Shown piece after piece: positions 9,979-22,220 of a stretch of 64,000 bases of DNA. The DNA comes from Melampsora larici-populina 98AG31. Lineage: Eukaryota; Basidiomycota; Pucciniomycetes; Pucciniales; Melampsoraceae. Made by a program: the position numbers and the translations under genes. The stretch covers positions 166,717 through 230,716 of the forward strand of contig NW_006768765.1 in NCBI RefSeq assembly GCF_000204055.1. Direction: 5' to 3'. The notes under the pieces were generated by a model. The model did no database searches, was not told where the DNA came from, and was given only the letters and a program-made list of their open reading frames with translations. Positions within the stretch are counted from its first letter, which is position 1, and the number at the start of each line of letters is the position of its first letter.

Positions 9979-12202
9979 TTAAACATTACTCATAGTGGCG
10001 GATGGCTTAAGCTTCTTCTTGAGGATTGCAATGGCATCCTTGATATTTATGACAGTATCTGATAACGCCAATCCTTCAACAGTCAGCTCATCCAATTCAT
10101 CAGTCAGGTAAGCCGGTTTGACTAAGCACTTGTAAAACTGGTAAGGAGGTGTTTGATCTTCAGGTGCAACTTTTGTAGTAGAATATTCAGATCTTAAAGC
10201 TACTCCCTCTTGAACCTTTGCCTTTTTGACAGGGTCTTTAATAGTTTTATAAGAATATTTGTCTTCAAGCGAAATCAATTCGTCTAGTTCAGCTGATCTC
10301 CAACCAACTTTGATTCTTTTAAGTCGAGCTGGCGAGTTTGGCGTTGGGGCAACCATCTCAGTATCAGAATGGATATCCACATCATCAAGAATGTTCTTTG
10401 TAGCTCGGCCATAGATCTTGAGATGGTCTTTAATGGCTTCGGAACGGGTTTTGGCAAGCTTGAAAAATCAAAAGTCAGCAGGAAGTATCACATTATAGAA
10501 TTGTGAATTAGAATCAAACACCCACTTTTTTCTTCAAGTCCTTCATTTTCTGTTTTTCTGCCGCAGTAATCTTTTTTTTCACCAGTTTCTCCCTCCCTCC
10601 TTCTTTGGCTACTATCTTTAGATCCCTGAGCTGCTGGCTGTAGACTGATCGCTTGGTCTGGAGCCACTGAGTAAGTATTTCTTTGGCGTACATTGGGACG
10701 TTGATCTTATTCGAGTCGATATAGTAGCTGGATGGTACCGCTCTAGCATTAAAACAGTTCAGCCAAGAGGAGACCAGGCTGTTGATGACAGCCATGTTCC
10801 ACTGGGTTGAAAGAGAACACCCCCATTGCAAGGTCAACCTGGGGAAGCCACATTGAGTGAGTGCAGCTTCAGCAAACGCCAATTGAGTCGGATCGTATGT
10901 GTAAACTGAGGCAGTGGCCTTTGCTACTCTAGAACTAAATTTGATCTTATGACTATCTACATATGCTTCCACAGCTCTCTTGGTGCACCTTATCTTGAGC
11001 TCTTTTCTTGTAGCTTCATTTGCTGAAGGGTTTTTAGCAAGGAGCTTTTCCATATTGGCTTCAACCTTCATATCGATGAAGGTCTCGCGTGAAGCTGAAT
11101 AGTTGATCCAAGCGTTGACTTCTGTGTCGATAGCTGTAGTTGGAAGTGTATTCTCCAGGAATTTAACCTTGGATGAGGTTGGGGAGTTGGATAGCCTGGG
11201 GAGGCCAAAAAGTGCCCTAGCCCATTCGTGAATAGCGGACTTGAGGCCAGAAGCACTTTCAGGAATGTTAATTTTCCTGGCGCGTTGCTCTCCCTTCTTG
11301 TTCTTGTACTGGATAGCTTTCTTGTCCCCGTCAACTGTCTTCCTGTACTTCAAGGCAACCCTCTCCTCATATCCAAGCTCATCCTCATCACCCCCATCAT
11401 CTGGATTGTCACAATATCATAAGCTGTGTTAGCTTACATATGTCAAAACATGGCATGTGTAGCTGAATCCTCACCCTCAAGGTCATCCATGAGTGCATCT
11501 CTCTCTGGAAGGGCATCACCTCCAGAGCCACCGCCAGCACCACCGCCAGCACCACCGCCAGCACCACCGCCAGCACCACCGCCAGCACCACCTCCTAGTC
11601 CCGCTTCTGAAATAAAAAAAATTAAAGATGAAAAGAAATGAAAAAAGTTAGGAAAGCGAATGAAGTTTGTGAGGGAATATGGAGATAAAGCAAAATTTCC
11701 AACAAACATGACATTAATATAGTCATGTACAGGTGTTGGATGGGTATTGGGGATATACGTGATGGATATTTGTATATGTATGTATTTGATAAACATGAGA
11801 AGATGGATGTTGATAGTGAAGATTACATAAAAATAGATATGTATGCACACATATATATTCAAATAAACATGCACAATTGAATATAGATGAGGATGCATGT
11901 ATTGAATATGTATGTATGTATATTCATACATTCATGTATTGGAGATGATCAGATCCATTACATGTTGGAAATGTATGTGTATATATAGATGGTAGTTACG
12001 TGAAAGAGTATGGAATACAGGGAAATGGAAATGAAGATTGAAGAAAAATTAATAAGTGGAGAGTAGGGTTAGTTGAAATATATTTGTAGTAGTTTCACGG
12101 TTTGGTATGTTGAAGAAGAAAGCAAGTCAGCAATTGTTAACGTGTGGGATTGAGTATATAAAGGTGCTGACCAAAATCTGAATTCAATTCAAAATCAGAC
12201 AT
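9979..12202 (-). CDS. Hypothetical protein, 505 aa, four exons, Gly/Ala-repeat N-terminus
   Basis: Not recognised. Exons are 12202-12172, 11606-11475, 11400-10526 and 10458-9979, together 1518 nt and in frame. The start MSDFELNSDF is chosen because it opens the frame that enters the second exon. Exon 2 encodes GGGA repeats from a CCACCGCCAGCA minisatellite, then an acidic stretch. The middle (exon 3) is a compact domain with QCGFPRLTLQWGCSLSTQWN and a Lys-rich end, KKKITAAEKQKMKDLKKK, that may be a coiled coil or nuclear signal. The C-terminal exon is acidic and charged. No transposase motif is visible. Its neighbours are other unknown genes and a Tnp2 transposase, so cargo or accessory function in an element is possible. 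Confidence 0.65.
11518..11594. repeat. 12-bp coding minisatellite
   Basis: About six copies of CCACCGCCAGCA, translated on the minus strand as Gly-Gly-Gly-Ala inside the 505-aa gene. An apparent Pro-rich ORF on the plus strand is only its shadow. Confidence 0.85.
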
Positions 12203-12378
12203 GTCTTGTTGAGCTATTAAAAAGGGCTGAGAAAGAAGGTATGTATCAACTTCAAATGAATGAGAAGTAGGATGAATCTGGATAATGTAACTAACCTGTT
12301 GAGATGGGCTCTGAATGGCCTTCAAAAGTGATGGTCAGGGAGAGAAAGAATGATGGGGGAAATGGATGGAAGGAATAG

Positions 12379-12386
12379 TTTATATA
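12379..12386 (-). promoter_or_regulatory. TATA box of the 505-aa gene
   Basis: TATATAAA on the minus strand, 177 bp before the ATG at 12202. Confidence 0.4.
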
Positions 12387-12643
12387 TCAGAATCCCCCTT
12401 TGTGGTCAAAAAATTTTTGGGAACAAAGGGATTCAGAAGTTGGATAAACCAACCAAACAAATAACCACTGGTTAATCCTTGGAAAGGTCAATGAGAACAG
12501 CCTGAACCTGGAAATGGCCCAAGGGATTGATTGATAACATTACCCCCATGATCTCAACACAAGCATTGGGGAATTTTATTTCTGGTGGACAAATAATCCT
12601 GATATGTACAAATGTATTGGAGTTTATCTTGAAATAATTACAT

Positions 12644-12960
12644 CTTGTATACAAACAGTACATGTCAAGTGTTCAAGGACATGTACTGTCTGTATACAAG
12701 TCTACAAGATGTGGTCGTTTAGGAAGAACAAAAATGGCCCCAAAAGGTCAGGCGGGGTCATTTATTCGGGGCCATCTTTGGTCTTCCTAAACGACCACTT
12801 GACTGTATACACACTGTACGTATACAGTCATGTGGTCGTTTAGCAACAACCAAAATGGCCCCAAAAGCTGAGTCGGGGTGATTTATGACCTCAGCTTATC
12901 ACTCGGGGCCATTTATCGACCTCCTAAACGACCACTTGACTGTATACATACAGTCTGTAT
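12644..12960. repeat. Cluster of nested palindromes
   Basis: Three hairpins follow each other. The first pairs 12644-12666 with 12678-12700 (23 bp, one mismatch, 11-base loop). The second pairs 12711-12741 with 12768-12798 (31 bp, two mismatches; arm begins GTGGTCGTTTAGGAAG). The third pairs 12832-12862 with 12905-12935 and uses a related arm. Short palindromes of GACTGTATAC type separate them. A further half arm at 12969-12998 has no partner. The block ends about 70 bp before the TATA box of the plus-strand 1238-aa gene. Confidence 0.85.
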
Positions 12961-13033
12961 ACAGTCTTGTGACCGTTCAGAAAGACTAAAAATGGCCCCG
13001 ATCACGGTCCGGAGGCCGGGTCGGAACATGCCA

Positions 13034-13039
13034 TATAAA
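13034..13039 (+). promoter_or_regulatory. TATA box upstream of the 1238-aa gene
   Basis: CATATAAACTAG on the plus strand, after the palindrome cluster. It is about 1.08 kb before the ATG, so it implies a long 5' leader, perhaps spliced. Confidence 0.3.
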
Positions 13040-13079
13040 CTAGCCTCCCGGGACCCTGGATTCCTTCTGTCGATCACTT

Positions 13080-14119
13080 TTTTTCAATTGATTTTACTCA
13101 ATTGAAAAGCTCAATTCACTCGTCCACGGCCATCATACTTATACCCTGTACACGACGATCAGCGACGATCATTGCCCACGAAACCTCCCTGGAACTCATT
13201 CGTCGATCATTTTCTCCTTCCAATTCACTGAAAACTCATTCTTCAAGATTACTTCAATATCATCAAATCAATCAAAAGAACTCATTCTTCAACATTACTT
13301 CAACACCATCAAAACAATCAAACAAAATTGAATGATAAACCTATGTTGGTTTATTCTGTTTTTTTTCCGTTTCAAGATCTGTACACGACGATCAGCGACG
13401 AACACTGCCCACGAAACATCCCTGGAACTCAATCGCCGATCATTGTCAATCTTGGAAACTTTTATTCTGTTTTTTTCTTCGTTTCAAGATCTGTACACAA
13501 CAATCAATCCATTATCAACAAACAGTCCATGATCAACGACTCAATCGTACGAAATGCTTTCTTCTAGATAAAAAGTGAGTCATGATTATATCTTTCTATA
13601 TACGTTCTATACAAAGACCAGATTGAATAATAAACTTACAGTGGTTTCATTGTGTTCTTTTCTTTAATTTCAAGATCTATCTCCAATCAATTGAAGATAG
13701 ATCCTTTCGGTCATATTATATTTTCTTTTCTTTTGTTAAAAGTCGTCTTAACTGCCATCGTTAGTTTTCAAAATAAAAAAACGTTTTTCTATTTAGAAGT
13801 GAGTAATTCAGACCTCGTCAATGATCTTGAGTATAAACTAACAGTCCGGGATTCTTTTTAGTTCTTTTTTGTTTGAAACGATCGTTTAGAATCGTTATTC
13901 TTTATCATTCTGCTACTTATCTTTCAAAAAGAAAGTATTGGAAGATTCACTCTAGCTTATCAAAGGGTATAAGCTGATCTTTTAAAAAGTAAGTATTCAA
14001 AGATTTACTTTCGCTTATTAGAGGGTCTAAGCTGATTTCTCTTGAATTATGTTGTCATATTCAAGTTATTCTCTTTTTATATCACCCTCCTCTCCGCTAC
14101 GATACCCATTCCGAGCGGA
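13080..14119 (+). repeat. Leader region with repeated blocks
   Basis: Blocks recur in direct order: one starting CTGTACACGACGATCAGCG at about 13146 and again at 13379, and one with TTTCAAGATCTGTACAC at about 13369, 13485 and (decayed) 13668. Pairs of AAGTATT...AGCTTAT lines also repeat near 13930-14030. No reading frame is supported. It is probably the 5' leader or promoter of the following gene. Confidence 0.5.
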
Positions 14120-17100
14120 ATGGCATCTTCCGACCAGCGCAAACGGCCGGAGGCTATGGCTCACGTAACTGGCAAGAAACGCAAACGCATTGCAGAGACG
14201 AGCTCAAAGGCGTCGAGTTCAGAAACTGATGACGCTTCTGTTTTGTCGGACGCCGACCCTGAGGCCTACGGGACACCATCCTCTTTACCCAATTTGGCCA
14301 ATCCAGGTCCTAGTGAGTCTCTTTTCAGTCAACTTCACTTCAAAAATTGTTAATTTGTACTAATGACAACTTTTCTATCCTTTAGGCCGATCAACTGGGT
14401 TCGTTCGCGGCGCCACCCCAATCCTCACCACACCGCAAGCAACCTTGCTGCAGGGAAAAAAACAATACATCGAAAGGACAGCCTACATAGCTCAGCTTGA
14501 GCGCAAGCTCAAGTGGATAACTGACACATTGGAAGAGGAGAAATGCTCCCCGTCTTTTTTTGATGCCCTTCAGGAAAGCGGGCGCCTAGCCGAAGTGGAT
14601 CTTATGAGTAAGTTTTTTTGGTTTCTCTATGTCTGTCAAGCACTAATCAAAATTTGCCCTTTTGTAGAACTCGCCAACGGAACCTTTCAAAACAACCTGA
14701 AGTCGTTGTTCCACGTTACTGGCCTTCTTCCCCCCCTCAAAAAGCCTATCTTCGACCCAAGCATCGAAGAAATCCACCAAAATGCGTCGTCTCAAGATGC
14801 AACCCAAGCTACATCCCGGACCTCGCCGCAGGCCAAGAAGCGCAAGGCCAACCCCGCACCCCCGCGTCCTCAACTCGACCGTGCCGCCAAGGGCAAAGCC
14901 ATTGACGAGGGCTCCTCTGCCGGCTCAACATCAACCCCACGTGCCAAACGCCGACCTCCCCGCACGCCTAGTCAAACTACCTCGGCCCAAGCACTTGGCG
15001 ACGGAGACGAGACCCCAAGTCCTGTGAATTCTCGAGCTTCCCCCCCAACTGGATCCCGAGGACCTACACCACGCCCACACTCTCCTACCCTCCCCCGCGG
15101 TCCACCCGATCCAACACCCCCTCGCCTTGACGTCAAGGCCATTGAAGAAGGGTATCACACCCTCATTAACGAAATAACCGACCTTTCTGCCCTCCCTTCG
15201 ACACTCAAACCCATGCGTGTCTCCCTGGACGACCCTTTTTTCGCCTTTTTTTCTTCCTCGATGGCGTTTCCAACAAAGAATTCCAACGCTCCTCTTTTGG
15301 CTTATTTGAACTACCAGTTCGACAAGAATTTCCCGCGACCACAATTCCGGGAGATGTTCCCACGTGGTGAGCGGGCGTACACCTTTGTCACACAATTTTT
15401 CAATATGGCTCGACTTCACGAGGATTGGACCCCCGTGGACACTATGGGCATTATGTCCCGAATCCAGGCCATCAGAGACAATCTGAAGCGGGCCGTCATT
15501 CGAGATCCTCCTGTCGCGCCCCTTCCCAAGCCACCTCTTGCCTCTCCCACCACCTCAGCCCCCGAGGACACTGCCAAGCACACTGCTTTGTTTCACGACA
15601 ATTCCACCAATCACCCTGACAACGACATGGACTTGGACGGTGATCCTGTGGTTCAGGATGATCATACCCTGGCCACAGGGGGCGAGAGTTTGTCTGATGC
15701 CAGCATTGGACCTGATCCACCCCTTCCTGCCGACCAGGAAGAACTCGTAGCTGCTATTGAAAAAGCTGGCAAGCTACCTTCAAATATTCCCTTGGGCCAT
15801 CCCGAGGATGTGTTGGCTAGGTACTTCAGTGGCACATTCTTCTTGCCTGAAGATGTGGAGCCTGACGATGCTTGGCCATATCTCGACGGCGAGCTCAACG
15901 TGAAGATTGGGAAGGACACCTTTGACACTCTACTGAGGGTTGGCCCACACGGCATCGATGGCCTAATACGTGGGTGGTTGGTCAGGTCCCACCGAAACCC
16001 TGCTTGGAATGTTACCTTTGATTGGGGTACCAATGTCAAGCTCGGCGGAATCAAGGAGTACATGGCCAAAAAGGTAAAGGTAATCATGCCGAACAACCAT
16101 GCTCCTCCTGCGACTCAATCAGTCACCACCCAGCTTACACCCTCCGCCTCTAACTCTGCTGGTCCATCTGACCTCGATGTCACTGAAGACTCCACAGACG
16201 CCACAACTGCGAGCACCTCTTTGCCGCTTGATGCACCGCCAACTTTTCCTGAGGCCGATCCTTCTCACTCTCAAGCTCAAGCTGACTCTCCTGCCACTCA
16301 ACCAAGACCTCTCCAGTCTACAGCCGAACGTGAAGACACCAATCTTTTAGATGAATTCTTGAATTTCATGGATTCCCCCAATGCCCAACCAAACTCGCCT
16401 CGACGCGACTCGTCTGCTCCGTCTGCGCTACCGGTGCAAGCAACTACCTTAGGTTCTGCTCTCCCACCCCCAAACCCTCCTACGGCGGATCCAAGACTGC
16501 CAGCATCTCTCTCTCCTGACCAGTCTATGACGATGGACCCTCGACTCGAAACTTTGACAGCTCTGCCTGCCCAGCCCCAAGCCTCTACCGGCACTGAGAC
16601 TATGGAAATTACCACCAGCACTCACTCACAGTCAGTTTCTGGCGTTGAGAAATCAGCTTCTCACCCACCTAGACCAGGCCAGACTCTAGGCTCACTTCCT
16701 ATCAATCCGGATGTACGCATTGTTGGACCCGTCGAGAAAGAGCCCACCACCACCATTTGGAAAGTATCCGATGCCTCGGGGGTCATGGCTCAATCTGTGA
16801 GATTGGGAAAGATTGTCAATGAAGACGTGCCTTCCATCTTCACTGCGGTTCTCAGGCTCCTTGCTCTTCGGCGTCGATCTTCTGGAAAGTCCATTGTTAC
16901 TGCGGAGACCCCAGTGGATGTGAATTTCAAGGTCGAGCCCGATTTGAACGCTGTCGAGTGGCTTTCGCACAAATCAAGTAAGTCTTATTCAATATTTCTT
17001 GTCCGTCTAATGTTTACTTATTTCAATTTCAATCTTTATAGACAAAGCAGTCTTGCTCCCCTCCGATTCCCTGGCCCATTGCCCAGAGATTTTCGACTTG

Positions 17101-18033
17101 ACCATGGCCATCCCTGGATTCAAAACTCCTCACCAAGAAGAAAAAAAGAGTTCGATGATCAGAGGGATGTTGACACAGTTTGTCAAACCCACTCCTCACA
17201 ACCTTGATCTCGCGCTCAAGTCCGTCCTTGCCGCCGTTGCCTATGCCAACATGGATTCTTCGGCCCTCATCACCACGACCAATACTTCCGATCTCGTCTT
17301 TCCAAGTAAAACCATCAAGAACGGCTTACAAGCAGCGGTTCACTTCCACAAATTGCAAGCCAAGGCTCCCGAGGAAGTGATGATTGCTTGCGTCAAGACT
17401 CTGTGGGAATTGCAAAACCAAATTTATGGTATGGTTGAAGCTATTGCAAGCATTCGCGCTCGAATTCGCCACAATCAACATGTCCTTACACTCCCTGTCG
17501 GTGATCGAGAAAGACTCAATGCAGAGTACGACGCCCTTATCAAACACCTTGGTACCGGAAGCCTCCCAGCTAAGACCCTTGGCCCTCTCGTGGGCTTCCT
17601 TGTCGGCGGGTTCAGAGGACTACTAGTCTTTTCTAAAAATGAAGGCAAGTTTGGTCCGGTCAAAGTCAGTTACTGTGCGGTGGTAATCAATGACCTTCAA
17701 GAAGACGGCCCTGTGGAAGAATCCATATGGAAGCACACCCAGTGCTTCATCATGGACTTGATCGAATCCAGCCTGTTTCCTCAAGGTTTTGAGAGTGCAC
17801 TTGGTGATCCTGACAATGTGGTAAATGAGGATCAATGGCAGCATGCCAACTGTAACAAGATGCAGCTAGCCAAGTGCATTCAGATGGATCTTGGCAATTT
17901 CTTCAAGAGCCACGCCCTCCTCCAGGCTGATGTGCCCTATAAGCTTCCGGAGTTTAAACTACCTACTACCACTGTCAATAAGCCTCTCCCACAAAAAAAG
18001 AAAAAGAAAACCCAAGCCGCAATCCAAAACTGA
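14120..18033 (+). CDS. Hypothetical protein, 1238 aa, four exons
   Basis: Not recognised. Exons 14120-14312, 14386-14607, 14668-16977 and 17042-18033 sum to 3717 nt; every intron has GT-AG ends, and the 60-bp second intron is a multiple of three. The N-terminus is Ser-rich with a basic patch, GKKRKRIAE (likely nuclear). A short coiled-coil-like stretch, QLERKLKWITDTLEEEK, follows. Then come Pro/Ser/Thr-rich low-complexity segments flanking a folded middle (FLPEDVEPDDAWPYLDGEL). The C-terminal exon is a helical domain (LDLALKSVLAAVAYANMD, WELQNQIYGMVEAIASIRAR) that ends in a poly-Lys tail. No catalytic motif is visible. GC content is higher than in the flanks. It may be an accessory gene of the nearby Tnp2 element, but that is only position-based. 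Confidence 0.7.
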
Positions 18034-18807
18034 AGTGGTTTTCCTATTCAATTTTTTTTATTTGTCTTTCAATACTTTTTATTTCAACTCTTGTTAGTTT
18101 TGTAGCCCTACTTGAGCTGGACTTTTTGATGGAACAGTTGTTGAAACTTTCTTCTTCACTGCTTACTATGTAATTCATTCTACAAACTCTTGTGCTTGCT
18201 TACTGTGTGATTCCTTATGCAAATGGATCTTCACATGTAAGTCATACTGTAGCTTGGGAAAACTGTAAATTCTTGTCTATAAACACAAGACTCAGTACCA
18301 TGATTGGTTGACTTTCAGTATCAAGTGTGTTTGAATTTTGCCAATCACTTTGTGAAAGCATTAATTCCTTACGTGTGAGTGAATTTGACGTATCACCTTG
18401 TGAGAGCACTCTGCAAATACCATGTTTCAAGAGGGTACATCTTGAGGAATTCAAAAGCCTTATAGCCATTTCTCTCCACTTGCCAGAAGATTGACACTAT
18501 ATTTCAATCTTCTGGAGAGTGGAGTTGTACCTGTTGAATCTTGGTGTATTGAGTATAGAGTATGTAGTGTATGTAGCCATGCCAAATATGTGAAGTGGAT
18601 GTGTAAGTTACATGTATGGAGAGACAACCCTAACCCTATGCCTCTACAAAGATAAATTGATTACATATGAGCATGACCATCAGAACCACAAGCTGGCCGT
18701 TGCCACTGCGGCCACCAGCTGAACACTTTACAAAGCATTGCGACTTATCCACTTTCTGCTACTCACCCCCTTTGAGTCCACAAACACCTTCATAGCACTT
18801 ACTAGTC
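18034..18807. other. Intergenic region with a hairpin
   Basis: No gene. A 21-bp inverted repeat with two mismatches (18474-18494 and 18504-18524, core CCAGAAGATTGA) forms a hairpin with a 9-base loop, CACTATATT. A second weaker palindrome around AGCTGGCCG lies at 18690-18720. A short CCCTAACCCTA word at about 18629 is not a telomere array. Confidence 0.5.
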
Positions 18808-21800
18808 ATGCCTCTCACATTGGGTCCACATGCCACCATGGTGGATAGCAATCATATTCTTTGTGCCTGTCCACAACACGGCTGCTCTGAAAAGACTATA
18901 GAATTTAGAGACAAGATACACAATGGCAGAATATTCAGTCGCAAGAATTATCCGTGTCACCTACAACAAGCTCCTAATGGTCAGCCATCAAATTTGAACA
19001 CTGCTTTGCCCGGGATTCAACCTGTTCCATCCACACAGCTGCCAAACGCCCAGGCTGGAGTGAGTTCCTTTTGTTGCCACTCAAAATTCATTCCCTGGCA
19101 CTAAATCTTCACACAGCCTTCAAATCAGGGCTCCACTATGGCCTCAACCAGCAGGCAGGTTATCACCCTTCCATCCATTGGGGCTGCGGTTCCAATGCGT
19201 CAACATCCACCCATCGGTGCAGCAGTGGCGGTTACCCAAGTTCTCCGCATTGGACCGGCAGAAGCAGCTACCAGCAAGAAACGTGGTAGAGATGATTCGA
19301 ATGCCAATTCAGATGATGATTCAAGTGATGACGCCTCAGGGACAAGACGGAGTAAGGCACCACGTCGTCAACACACCTCCACATTCCATACAACATCAGT
19401 GCCACACCAGTTCTTGCAGCACCCATTGTGTCTGAGAGAAATGCTCAAAGTCACATATGACCATCTGTTTCAAGGACGTGGTGAAACTGCTTGTCGAAAC
19501 AGTCTCCATTCTGCAGTGTTGACCAACAGCTCACAATGTCTGATGCAGTTGCCAAAAAGGCCATTGTGAAACAGATTCCGCTCAGCCTTCCAACACTTTT
19601 GAAAACTTGGCAACTCAATCCTGTGATACAATCTAAAATCTGCTGCCCCTACTGTTGCGCCTTACATCCATTACCTTTGTCCGAACCCAACATCAACCCA
19701 CTTCTATGTTGCAATTACCCAAGATTCACAACCAAATCATCTGCAAAGCTTGCACGTTTACCTTGCGAACGACCTCTCTATGAACAATCTTCTGAGACAA
19801 AAATAGGGAAACCATCTAGACTATTTTTCTATCAATCGGTCCACTCCTGGCTGGGTAAGATGCTCAAGTTCTCAGACTTTGAGACCGCTCTTGATGCATC
19901 TCTGAACCGCCAATCTCCTCCAAATCACCAAATGGACGACATCTGGGATGGAAAGTTGTGGAAAACATTCCGAAAGTCAGGCTATGTCTTTACAGCAACC
20001 TCTGGAAAGCTAGTCTTTGGCTTGTGGTGTGACTGGTTCAATCCTGCTGGCAAGAACGCGGCCCAGAAGACCTCCGTCGGTGTCATGCTTCTCACATGTT
20101 TCAATTTACCACCAACCATACGTTACAAAAAGGAAAACATCTGTCTTTATGGAATCATGCCAGGTCCTGGTGAACCGTCCACCACAGAAATGAATCACTT
20201 CCTACGCCCTCTTGTTGAGGAGATGAAGGATTTCTGGAACGGTATCACCTTCACCTCCACCTCTAGATTTCCTCAAGGGCGCCAAATTCAAGCTGCACTT
20301 TGGCCAATACATGGAGATGTTCCAGCCATGAAGAAGGTTACTGCGTTTACCTCACACTCATCAACTCATTTCTGTTCTTTATGTCACATAACTAGAGATG
20401 AATATCGCTCTCAATCCCCTGCACCCAAGTGCCAATGTCGAACGTCTGCTGAAGTCAAGGTCCAAGCTCTATCATGGGAACGTGCGGTTACCGCCAAAGA
20501 TCAATCTGTCCTGGCAGACTCTAATGGAGTGCAATACACAGTCCTTCAAGAGCTTCCCTATTGGAAATCAGTCGAATTCTATACAGTAGACATCATGCAC
20601 AATGGATTCCTGGGTATGTTCAAAGATTTTTCAACCCAGTATTTACAAGTGCCTGCTGCTGGAAAGGGTTTGGCAGCTGAAAAGGAAAGAAAGGAGTTCC
20701 GCCAGCGTCAGTACCATACTCGACTATCACCACCACCACCACCCAGTCCACCACCCAGCCAGCAAGCAGAGACATCAGAGATGCGACCCCCACCTAAACC
20801 TCTATCACACCGTTCTCACGATACTAGATCAGCAGCCCCATCAGATCTTCATAACTTACCGTCATCGTCAGGTGGATCTGACCGCACCCTCCGGGGAAAG
20901 AAGAGAGCAAGGGTGGAACAATCACCAACACCCCCACCCCCAGTACCTGCTATTGTTCCATCAGTCACCCCCTATGAACTGAGTTTGCTTCAGCACTGTC
21001 TTGAAAGTGCCATTGCTCCCTCTTGGACCACTCGACCTCAGCCAAACTTTGGGATGGCCAGCGCTGGCACACCTAAAGCAGCTGACTGGCACTATTTATT
21101 CAAAGTCTATATAGTCCTTGCTTGGGTACCTCATTTCAACACTGGCGAGCCTGGGTCCACCTCTGCCAAAATACTCAACTGCCTCCTGCAGCTCATTCAA
21201 ATTGGTAACATATGTACTTTGAGATCATTCAAAGATGGTGATGGTGAAAAGCTCACAAAGTTGGTGGAACAGCACCAAGCCAGCCTGGGAGATGGATGGC
21301 CTCATATAATGAAAAAGCCTAACCTGCATTTTGCTGAACACATTGGCTCCATCTCAACACTTCTTGGGCCACCTGCTTATATGGCTAGCTGGTCCGGGGA
21401 GCGGATAATTGGAAGCCTAGTTGCTGCGCACAAAAATGGAAATCAGAGTCTGTCCCTATCTCAATATTAGTCCTATAAACAATCAGCTGACATTCTTTTT
21501 CCATGACCAGAACGGGAGGGCGAGTCATTACTTCAGTACTATTCCAGGCGTAGCTTTTTCCAAGCCATGATGAATAACAATCATGTGGTGTTTGAAAATG
21601 ATCCAGTTCTTGGAAAATACATCTTCAGGAAGCGCTTGACAAAGTGGAGAGAAAAACAACTTAGTCCTATCACCTTTGAGATGCTTCGAAAGAATGGTCA
21701 TATAGGGGCAGAGTACACTGGACGCTCGAAATTTGATGTGACCACGAGCATCCTCATTTCGAGAAAGCCACATAGCACTTACAAGAAGATGCCTGGAAAT

Positions 21801-22220
21801 AGCTACATCTCGTATTTTCACAACTCATGTAAATGGAAGGGATGTATCACTGACATTATCAAGCTTCCCAATTCCAAACATCCACTACTTGTTGTCAATT
21901 CATTGATACCTCTTTCTGATGATGACAACAAACACAAAAATCTGTACTATTCGTTGCCAGACTTGCTGAACGCCTCAGTGCTATACGACAAGCATGGAGG
22001 ATATCATGTCATTGAGTGCGACAAGGTCATTGGGCAGCTAGTGGTCGTCAAGAACGAAACAGGCACTTTTGATATTCAACACCCAACAATCTCAACAGTT
22101 GAATTGATGAATCTGGTGAGTCTTTGTTGAAGATGAGTTTCTGATGTATACTGATTTTTTCAATTCATTCAGGGATTTGTACAAGCACTGGATGATGAGA
22201 TGGATATGGACGAATTATAG
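18808..22220 (+). pseudogene. Tnp2-type transposase (CACTA/EnSpm), with an apparent frameshift
   Basis: The N-terminal exon (18808-19059) has a Cys/His cluster (CACPQHGCSE). The second exon starts at 19117 and carries an acidic, basic-flanked linker. The main body (to 21447) has the hallmark Tnp2 order: DIWDGKLWKTF, LVFGLWCDWFNP, CFNLPPTIRYKKEN, IMPGPGEPS, FCSLCH and VDIMHNGFLG. Exons 21511-22115 and 22173-22220 complete it (EGESLLQYYSRRSFFQ, then an acidic end). The frame of exon 2 (through GRGETACRNSLHS) and that of the body differ by one base between 19485 and 19560, with no room for an intron, so the copy is probably inactive. Tnp2 proteins mobilise CACTA elements; I could not find the TIRs. 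A Pro-rich insertion (SPPPPPSPPPS) interrupts the conserved part. Confidence 0.8.

Noticed and set aside
11426..11641. Pro/Ala repeat ORF on the plus strand
   Set aside because: Shadow of the GGGA-coding minisatellite of the 505-aa gene, which has intact splice sites on the other strand.
14931..16621. Several minus-strand ORFs of 74-162 aa
   Set aside because: Shadows of the low-complexity, GC-richer exon 3 of the 1238-aa gene.
18808..22220. KDZ transposase instead of Tnp2
   Set aside because: The motif order (DIWDG, DWFNP, NLPPTIRYKKEN, PGPGEPS, FCSLC, MHN) is that of Tnp2/EnSpm; KDZ-specific motifs are not seen.
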